Position numbers and translations under genes: made by a program. Below are positions 1 to 4,660 of a stretch of 6,696 bases of DNA, piece after piece (the stretch's first letter is position 1; every line of letters starts with the position of its first letter). The notes under the pieces are model-generated. The model saw only the letters and a list, made by a program, of their open reading frames with translations, did no database searches and had not been told where the DNA came from. This stretch comes from Candidatus Gottesmanbacteria bacterium RIFOXYB1_FULL_47_11 (lineage in GTDB: Bacteria > Patescibacteriota > Microgenomatia > UBA10105 > UBA927): assembly GCA_001779455.1 (NCBI GenBank), contig MFKE01000021.1, forward strand, positions 5,571 through 12,266, written 5' to 3'.

Positions 1-2
1 CC

Positions 3-227
3 CGCTTCGCAATCGTTGTGTCCACAAAAGTTGATACACGGGCAACCAAGCGCAATAGAATCCGTCGCATTGTGAGCGAGTCCCTGCGGCATCTGTTGCC
101 GTTGGTTGTGCCTGTAGACGGCGTGTTTCTCGTGAGACAGAATATTGCCGACTTAACACAGGCAGAAACACAAGCTCTTGTGTCGTACCTGTTTACACAA
201 GCGCGCCTGTTGAATACTGAATTATGA
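3..227 (+). CDS. rnpA: Ribonuclease P protein component, 3' part (5' end outside window)
   Basis: This is the protein subunit of RNase P, which helps the catalytic RNA cut the 5' leader from precursor tRNAs in the cytoplasm. The frame is open from base 3 and reads RFAIVVSTKVDTRATKRNRIRR, in two parts RFAIVVSTKV and DTRATKRNRIRR. This is the family's core strand followed by the signature RNR helix (KRNRIRR), which contacts P RNA. The GTG at base 18 is internal: the conserved RFAIV strand lies upstream of it, so the true start is off the window. About 74 codons are visible out of a usual 105-125. The end is normal, with a C-terminal helix. The stop shares bases with the yidD start (ATGA at 224-227), which suggests translational coupling. 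Family assignment is firm; only the missing N-terminus is uncertain. Confidence 0.93.
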   Translation, partial: RFAIVVSTKVDTRATKRNRIRRIVSESLRHLLPLVVPVDGVFLVRQNIADLTQAETQALVSYLFTQARLLNTEL

Positions 228-460
228 AAAAACTTGCCCTTTTCCTTATCCGGTTTTATCAGAAGTATCTGTCGTTTGACAGCGGATTCTTTCACAGCAT
301 ATTCCACGTCCGTGTGTGCCGGTTTACCCCCAGCTGCAGTGAGTATGCCTATCAGGCAATCGAGCGCTATGGTATACTATACGGATCGTGGATTGGCCTG
401 AAACGCATTATCCGCTGCGGTCCATGGACAAAAGGCGGTGCTGATCCTTTACCCATATGA
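224..460 (+). CDS. yidD: YidD, membrane protein insertion efficiency factor
   Basis: YidD is a small inner-face, membrane-associated protein thought to help YidC-dependent insertion of membrane proteins. At 78 residues it is the usual size. The N-terminus is a short amphipathic/hydrophobic segment (KLALFLIRFYQKYLS). The family hallmark follows: CRFTPSCSEYAYQAIERYG at about residues 32-50, then the LKRIIRCGPW segment and the GGADPLP ending. The three conserved cysteines (in CRF, SCS and RCGPW) are all present. The start is set by the ATGA overlap with rnpA and the stop by an ATGA overlap with yidC (457-460), so the three genes are probably translated as a coupled set. No Shine-Dalgarno site stands out. 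Position between rnpA and yidC matches the widespread conserved order. Confidence 0.95.
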   Translation: MKKLALFLIRFYQKYLSFDSGFFHSIFHVRVCRFTPSCSEYAYQAIERYGILYGSWIGLKRIIRCGPWTKGGADPLPI

Positions 461-1242
461 ATTATTGGAATCTACTATTGGTAAATCCGATACTCAATAT
501 TTTGATTGTGCTGTATAAGGCCTTTGAGTTTCTGCATATTCCCGGCCCGCTTGGATTTGCCGTGATCGGACTGACCCTTGTTATCCGGCTTATTCTTTAC
601 CCTCTGATGGCCGCCCAGCTTCGGAGCGCCAAAAAAATGGCAAGGATTAAGCCGCACATGGACGCGCTGGCCGTCAAACACAAAGGCGACAAAACCGCGC
701 TCCAGCAGGCGCAGCTTGCCCTCTATAAAGAACACGGTGTGAATCCTGCGGCTGGTTGCCTTCCCCTCCTTATCCAGATGCCGGTACTTATTGCTCTCTA
801 CGGCGTATTTAACCAGGTGCTCAATAACGGAAATCTCGCCAAAGTGGTTGAGGATATCAATAAGGTTGTATACCACCCGGCGCTTGCCCTAAACCAGCTT
901 GACTTAAATTTTCTCGGGGTAAATCTGGGTATTAAACCAAGTCAATACCAGACGCACGGATACTGGCTGCTTTTAATACCGATCATCACCGCCGCATTGC
1001 AATACTGGCAGACGAAATTGATGATGCCCGCCTCAGTCCCGCAGGGCGGGACTACGGTGGGTAAACCCGCCGAGAAGCCACCGCAGGATACGGCGGCGGA
1101 TATGCAGAAACAGATGGCGATAATTACCCCCTTAATGTTCGGCTATTTTGCCCTGCAATTTCCGCTCGGACTTGCCCTTTATTGGAACGTATTCGGTATT
1201 TTTGGTATCATACAGCAGATTGCGATCAACAAAGAGAGCTAA
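457..1242 (+). CDS. yidC: Membrane insertase YidC/Oxa1/SpoIIIJ family
   Basis: This protein inserts and folds membrane proteins, alone or with SecYEG. At 261 residues it is the short SpoIIIJ-like form without the large periplasmic P1 domain of proteobacterial YidC. No lipobox cysteine is seen at the N-terminus, unlike Firmicutes SpoIIIJ. Visible parts are: an N-terminal hydrophobic/amphipathic helix (about 5-27); TM1 (32-51) with R44 in TLVIRLILYPL, the likely groove arginine; the charged cytoplasmic C1 hairpin (54-98); TM2 starting at GCLPLLIQMP (100-123); an external loop (124-168); TM3 (169-187); a cytoplasmic C2 loop (about 188-220); and TM4/TM5 (221-256) with FPLGLALYWNVFGIFGIIQQ. The C2 loop is Pro/Gly/Thr-rich, looks expanded, and contains a DNA palindrome. 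The gene is coupled to yidD by ATGA. It lies upstream of two polytopic proteins that could be its clients (inference). Confidence 0.96.
   Translation: MNYWNLLLVNPILNILIVLYKAFEFLHIPGPLGFAVIGLTLVIRLILYPLMAAQLRSAKKMARIKPHMDALAVKHKGDKTALQQAQLALYKEHGVNPAAGCLPLLIQMPVLIALYGVFNQVLNNGNLAKVVEDINKVVYHPALALNQLDLNFLGVNLGIKPSQYQTHGYWLLLIPIITAALQYWQTKLMMPASVPQGGTTVGKPAEKPPQDTAADMQKQMAIITPLMFGYFALQFPLGLALYWNVFGIFGIIQQIAINKES
1035..1053. repeat. Perfect short palindrome inside the yidC C2-loop codons
   Basis: AGTCCCGC (1035-1042), loop AGG, then GCGGGACT (1046-1053) form a perfect 8-bp stem with a 3-base loop. It encodes about residues 193-199 in the variable C2 loop of YidC. Nearby GC-rich pieces (CCCGCC at 1027 and CCCGCC at 1066) add to the local G/C clustering. 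It could be a genome-dispersed palindrome tolerated in a loop, or a chance RNA hairpin. It is not followed by a T run, so it is not a terminator. Confidence 0.6.
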
Positions 1243-1251
1243 TCAAATTAT

Positions 1252-1707
1252 ATGGAGGCAATAGATCAGGTAAAAGAAATAACAGAAGACTTCCTGAAGC
1301 GACTGGATATTTCCGGCTCAGTCGCCGTGGATGTTGATGAAACAGGCGCATACCGCGTGCACATAGAAACAGAGGAAACCGGCCTTCTTATCGGGTATCA
1401 CGGAAAAACACTTGAGAGTTTTCAGATTATTTTGGGCATGCTGGTTTCCAAGGCACTGGAACAATGGGTGAAAGTGTATGTGAATGTTGGGGACTACCGT
1501 GAAAAACGCGAAGAGGCACTGATGCTCATGGCGCAGCATGCAGCCGAACGGGCCATGGCTGCCGGACGCCCGATTGAACTGTCCAATCTCTCTGCATCCG
1601 AGCGGCGCGTTATCCATCTGACACTGGCCGGGGACGAACGGGTGGAAACAGAATCCACGGGCGAGGGATCCCGCCGCACGCTTCTGGTGAAACCCAAGAC
1701 GATTTGA
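1252..1707 (+). CDS. khpB: Jag/KhpB-type RNA-binding protein (KH + R3H), short form
   Basis: This is a cytoplasmic RNA-binding protein. In Firmicutes, KhpB (Jag, EloR) pairs with KhpA and influences cell elongation and division and small-RNA stability. At 151 residues it has a KH-like domain (about 20-80) with the GxxG loop GYHG at 48-51, inside GLLIGYHGKTLESFQIIL. An R3H domain follows (about 85-148) with R118 and H122 in ERRVIHL, the Rxxx H signature. The Jag_N domain at the front of the roughly 200-residue Firmicutes protein is absent; the protein begins almost directly at the KH fold. The start lies 9 bases after the yidC stop, with a purine-rich AAAGAGAG about 13 bases upstream as a weak ribosome site. 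The rnpA-yidD-yidC-jag order supports the call independently. Confidence 0.93.
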   Translation: MEAIDQVKEITEDFLKRLDISGSVAVDVDETGAYRVHIETEETGLLIGYHGKTLESFQIILGMLVSKALEQWVKVYVNVGDYREKREEALMLMAQHAAERAMAAGRPIELSNLSASERRVIHLTLAGDERVETESTGEGSRRTLLVKPKTI

Positions 1708-1722
1708 CGTATTATTGGTGAG

Positions 1723-2904
1723 ATGCACCAAATTTTCTTTTCTCTTCTTCTTATCCTTCTGCCGACACAACTTGGTTTACATTTCTGGCCGGAATGGGCG
1801 CTGGTGTTGGGAAGGCGCGTAGATTATCTCTCCCCCACTTTATATCTCACGGACATACTTATATTTTTAACCATTATTTTTTGGTGGATTACATCAAAGC
1901 CGCGCATCACGCACAATGCAAAAGTCATTGTCCCATTTATTTTGTTTGCAGCAATCAATATTATTTTTGCGGATAGCCCCATCGTCGCACTGTATAAATG
2001 GGCAAAAGTTCTTGAGTTCGGGCTCCTCGGTGTATATATCGTCAAAACCAAACAAACAATCAGAAGTGTTATTATTCCGTTGACGATCGGCGTGTTGTAT
2101 TCATCGGTTATTGCAATCACTCAATTTGTTTTGCAGCGGTCAGTCGGCGGCCCGTTATGGTTGCTGGGCGAACGGACGTTTTCAAATCAAACTCCCGGCA
2201 TTGCCCAATTTTATTTTCATCAGTTGTGGTTACGCGCCTACGGGACATTTCCCCACCCGAATGTACTGGGAGGATATCTGGCTGCACTGTTGCCACTTAT
2301 AATTTACCAATTTGCCAATTCGAAAAAATATTTTTTTGTGACGACTATTGTATTGGGATATGTTGCTCTGTTACTGACATGTAGCAGAAGCGCGTGGGCG
2401 GCAGGAATTCTTGGGTTATGTATTTTGTATTATTTTATATGGAGAAAGAAAAAATATTGGCTCGTGTTAATTGCCGGATGTATCGTCATGGCCATTATAT
2501 TTTCTTTTGGTCTACAGGACGAATCCGTAGTGGTTCGGAATCAGCTGAATAATTCCGCGCTCCGGATGTTTTTCCGGTCTCCCCTGGTTGGTGTCGGACT
2601 GGGAAATTATTTGGTACAACTCCCGGATTATTTAGTTTCCCGGCAAATATATTTTCTCCAACCCGTTCATAACATTTATCTGCTCATTCTCTCAGAAACA
2701 GGCGTTATTGGTTTTTCTTTTTTTCTTTTCGTTTTATGGAACACTTTAAAAAATAGATTTCGGATTATTCATTATTCCTTATTCATCATTCTTTTCCTTG
2801 GTCTTGTCGATCACTACCCCCTTACTCTGCAACAGGGACAGCTATTATTTACCTTACTTCTTGCCATGTGCGTGATACAATTGCCTCATGCAGACATTGA
2901 CTAA
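1723..2904 (+). CDS. O-antigen ligase / Wzy-like polymerase (Wzy_C family) membrane protein
   Basis: This 393-residue protein has about 11 hydrophobic helices and belongs to the O-antigen ligase/polymerase superfamily. Such proteins transfer or polymerise undecaprenyl-linked glycan on the outer face of the membrane. Recognisable parts are: GRRVDYLSPTLYLTD (30-44); TFPHPNVLGGYLAALLP (175-191); SRSAW (221-225); a long external loop (about 264-315) with R272, R281 and PLVGVGLGNY (287-296); and VHNIYLLILSETG (315-327), where H316 matches the conserved histidine of the WaaL-type H[NSQ] motif. It ends with DHYPLTLQQGQLLF (363-376), a form I associate with CPR members. The start is 15 bases after jag, with GGTGAG directly against the ATG, an unusually close ribosome site. 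Base composition looks more AT-rich than the flanking genes. Sequence alone cannot separate ligase from polymerase. The overlapping flippase gene supports a glycan pathway. Confidence 0.88.
   Translation: MHQIFFSLLLILLPTQLGLHFWPEWALVLGRRVDYLSPTLYLTDILIFLTIIFWWITSKPRITHNAKVIVPFILFAAINIIFADSPIVALYKWAKVLEFGLLGVYIVKTKQTIRSVIIPLTIGVLYSSVIAITQFVLQRSVGGPLWLLGERTFSNQTPGIAQFYFHQLWLRAYGTFPHPNVLGGYLAALLPLIIYQFANSKKYFFVTTIVLGYVALLLTCSRSAWAAGILGLCILYYFIWRKKKYWLVLIAGCIVMAIIFSFGLQDESVVVRNQLNNSALRMFFRSPLVGVGLGNYLVQLPDYLVSRQIYFLQPVHNIYLLILSETGVIGFSFFLFVLWNTLKNRFRIIHYSLFIILFLGLVDHYPLTLQQGQLLFTLLLAMCVIQLPHADID
2764..2791. repeat. Decayed tandem array of four 7-base units within the Wzy-like gene
   Basis: Four consecutive heptamers read ATTATTC (2764-2770), ATTATTC (2771-2777), CTTATTC (2778-2784) and ATCATTC (2785-2791). 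The first two are identical; the others differ at one base each. The array encodes about residues 348-357, at the entry to a late membrane helix. Because 28 is not a multiple of three, any gain or loss of a single unit would shift the frame. A second array of the same period is in the RNase H gene. Confidence 0.6.
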
Positions 2905-4138
2905 TATGTTGTCCCCCGCCAGGCGCGCGGTAGCCGCAAGCACCATGGCGCAAATTGTCGGAAAAGCAATAGGCGTGCTGTCGATGGTGGCTATTACCTT
3001 TATTATTGCCAACCGGCTGGGCGCCGCCGGATACGGAGATTACGTCAAAATTACCACATACGTGACGCTCTTTTATTTAGTCGCGGACTTCGGGATGAAC
3101 GCAATATTTCTCCAGCGGGCGGATGACCCCGCAAGTTATCCGACCCTTTGGTATATCCGCACCATCGGAAGCACCATCCTCATGGTTATTGCCCTTCTCA
3201 TACTTGTATTGCTTCCGGGGACGGGCAGCGCAGGATATACGCCAACGGTTAAACTCGGCATCCTCTTGTTTTCCCCCACCATTCTCCTTCAATCGTGGGT
3301 GACGACCGCAAACGCTATGTTTCAAAAACATCTGCGGTATGATCTGGCGTCATGGGCAATACTTGCGGGGGCAACAAGCTCTGTTGTTCTCGTGTATATT
3401 TTTTATTCTGTTGTAGGCGCATCGGGAATTGTACCGGCTATTGAGGCGCTGCTTATCGGATCGATAATCACATCTGCCGTAGCCATGGTGGGTGCGCATT
3501 ACCTAGGGAAACCGTTTTCCTGGCGGGTGTCGGCCCTGGGCGTCCGTAACATGGTCATCCCCTCTATTCCCCTGGCGGCGACACTTCTTTTTAATCTTGT
3601 ATATTTTCGGGCAGACAGCATCATCATCACGCTGACGCGTTCAACAAGCGACGTAGGCATTTACGGATTGGCATACAAAGTATTTGAGGTGGTTATCGTA
3701 TTCCCCACTTTTTTTATGAACGCGGTATACCCGTTTATGGTGCGTGATCAACAAAAGATCAAAAGATTTTTTTCCCAGTCTGCCCTGTTTTTATTTGGTT
3801 CCTCTCTTTTTTTTCTTGCAGCAATTTGGTTTATGGCCCCATTTCTGGTATACATAAAAAATGATTTTGCTTCAAGCGTTTGGGCGCTGCGGGTACTGGC
3901 GCTCGGGCTGCCGTTTTTTTTCGTAACAAGTGCAACCATGTGGGCACTCATCGCACTCAAAAAACAAAAAATGCTGATGATGATTTACGGAATTTCCATG
4001 GCGGTAAATATTTTTGGTAATATAGTATTTGTTCCGACGTACGGATATATGGCGGCCGCATGGATGACGGTCGTAGGGGAGGGACTGGTACTAGCGCTAA
4101 GCGCGCGCGAGCTGCGTGCCGGCTTTAAAAATCTATGA
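2888..4138 (+). CDS. Wzx-like polysaccharide flippase (MOP/MVF superfamily)
   Basis: This 416-residue, very hydrophobic protein has about 12 helices, the normal size and layout for lipid-linked oligosaccharide flippases of the Polysacc_synt/MurJ-like group. Such proteins move undecaprenyl-PP-glycan from the inner to the outer face of the membrane. Typical marks are NRLGAAGYGDY (42-52) after the first helix, NLVYFRADSIIITLTR (236-251) with DVGIYGLAYKVFE (255-267) at the start of the second half, and FVPTYGYMAAAW (381-392) near the end. The frame overlaps the Wzy-like gene by 17 bases if it starts at 2888. An in-frame ATG at 2906 (residue 7), just after that gene's stop, is an equally possible start; neither has a clear Shine-Dalgarno site. 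It overlaps the RNase H gene by ATGA. The transported glycan cannot be told from sequence. MurJ is less likely because there are about 12 helices rather than 14 and the partner is Wzy-like. Confidence 0.88.
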   Translation: MQTLTNMLSPARRAVAASTMAQIVGKAIGVLSMVAITFIIANRLGAAGYGDYVKITTYVTLFYLVADFGMNAIFLQRADDPASYPTLWYIRTIGSTILMVIALLILVLLPGTGSAGYTPTVKLGILLFSPTILLQSWVTTANAMFQKHLRYDLASWAILAGATSSVVLVYIFYSVVGASGIVPAIEALLIGSIITSAVAMVGAHYLGKPFSWRVSALGVRNMVIPSIPLAATLLFNLVYFRADSIIITLTRSTSDVGIYGLAYKVFEVVIVFPTFFMNAVYPFMVRDQQKIKRFFSQSALFLFGSSLFFLAAIWFMAPFLVYIKNDFASSVWALRVLALGLPFFFVTSATMWALIALKKQKMLMMIYGISMAVNIFGNIVFVPTYGYMAAAWMTVVGEGLVLALSARELRAGFKNL

Positions 4139-4545
4139 AATTAATTATACATACTGATGGGGGAGCACGGGGTAACCCGGGTCCGGCGGCGATTGGGGTA
4201 GTTATTGAAGAAGAGACAAGCGACAAGAGACATGAAACAAAAATTGAATTTGGCAAGAGAATAGGGGAGACGACGAATAATGTTGCAGAATACACCGCGG
4301 TGTTGGAAGCGCTGCGAAAAATTAAAGAAAAAGATATTTCCCAAACCCAATTTTATTTGGACTCGACACTGGTGGTAAATCAACTCAACGGGCTGTTTAA
4401 AATTAAAGACGCAAGACTCCGAGGGCTTGCCATGGAAATACGGATTTTGGAACAGGAGGTCGGAGGATCTATTTCCTATACCGCCATCCCCAGAGAACAA
4501 AACCGCCGCGCGGATTACTTCGTAAATCTCGCTCTTGATGAATAA
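4135..4545 (+). CDS. rnhA: Ribonuclease HI-family protein
   Basis: Enzymes of this family cut the RNA strand of RNA-DNA hybrids, for example at Okazaki primers and R-loops. The 136 residues form a single RNase H domain without an N-terminal hybrid-binding domain. The opening HTDGGARGNPGPAAIG (6-21) is the classic first strand. The four metal-binding acidic residues are all present: D8, E52 (in NNVAEYTAV), D76 (FYLDS) and D127 (PREQNRRADYFVNLAL). An active enzyme is therefore expected. A charged stretch at residues 27-36 between the first two strands is encoded by a 7-base tandem repeat and looks like an expanded loop. The start is fixed by the ATGA overlap with the flippase gene. Being in a glycan operon probably reflects packing of housekeeping genes, not a shared pathway. 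Related names (RnhA-like, YpdQ-type) are possible. Confidence 0.92.
   Translation: MKLIIHTDGGARGNPGPAAIGVVIEEETSDKRHETKIEFGKRIGETTNNVAEYTAVLEALRKIKEKDISQTQFYLDSTLVVNQLNGLFKIKDARLRGLAMEIRILEQEVGGSISYTAIPREQNRRADYFVNLALDE
4214..4241. repeat. Decayed tandem array of four 7-base units within the RNase H gene
   Basis: Four consecutive heptamers read AGACAAG (4214-4220), CGACAAG (4221-4227), AGACATG (4228-4234) and AAACAAA (4235-4241). The second and third each differ from the first at one base; the fourth is more decayed. They encode residues 27-36, rich in Glu, Lys, Arg and Thr, in a loop between the first two strands of the RNase H fold. The unit length matches the array at 2764-2791, but the sequence differs. 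Confidence 0.55.
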
Positions 4546-4550
4546 GAGCG
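4530..4550 (+). other. Small hairpin spanning the RNase H stop codon
   Basis: CGCTCTT (4530-4536) pairs with AAGAGCG (4544-4550) across a 7-base loop, giving a 7-bp stem that includes the stop codon; an extra T-G pair could extend it. No T run follows (the next bases are GTACCCTC), so this is not a standard rho-independent terminator. It could slow or end transcription, or protect the 3' end of the upstream mRNA. It sits exactly where the close-packed run of genes ends. Confidence 0.4.
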
Positions 4551-4605
4551 GTACCCTCATGTATCCTTGATACTGTTGTATGTATAAATCGCATAATGTC
4601 GCAGG

Positions 4606-4634
4606 TTGTTTTCGGAGATGCTTTTTGCCATAAT
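4606..4634 (+). promoter_or_regulatory. Candidate sigma-70-type promoter for the DUF4012 gene
   Basis: TTGTTT (4606-4611) and CATAAT (4629-4634) are separated by 17 bases. The -10 box matches the consensus at 5 of 6 positions; the -35 box matches only in TTG. Transcription would start near 4641, leaving a leader of about 20 bases with no evident Shine-Dalgarno site before the ATG at 4661. An alternative pair is TTGATA (4567-4572) with CATAAT (4592-4597) at a loose 19-base spacing. The whole 4546-4660 gap is otherwise empty of genes, and it is the only intergenic gap over 15 bases in the window, which favours a promoter here. Confidence 0.4.
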
Positions 4635-4660
4635 ACAAACACACATTTTCTTCCAATTGT

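Noticed and set aside
18..20. GTG as the start of rnpA
   Set aside because: The conserved RFAIV strand is encoded in frame just upstream, so the GTG codon is an internal valine.
370..378. Extended -10-like sequence TGGTATACT inside yidD, possible internal promoter for yidC
   Set aside because: No acceptable -35 box at 16-18 bases upstream, and the ATGA overlap argues for translation from an upstream transcript.
475..876. Long minus-strand open frame opposite yidC (133 codons)
   Set aside because: It lies fully inside the well-supported yidC gene and shows no recognisable domain; it is a shadow of the coding strand.
1318..1770. Minus-strand open frame opposite jag (150 codons)
   Set aside because: It overlaps the KH/R3H gene entirely and has low-complexity Phe/His/Cys content typical of an antisense shadow.
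2711..2735. T-rich tract in the Wzy-like gene that might act as a terminator tail
   Set aside because: No stable GC stem precedes it and it codes for Phe-rich membrane helix residues in a continuous frame.
4141..4656. Minus-strand open frame of 171 codons covering the RNase H gene and the intergenic gap
   Set aside because: The opposite strand encodes a full RNase HI domain with all four acidic residues; the minus-strand product has no known motif.
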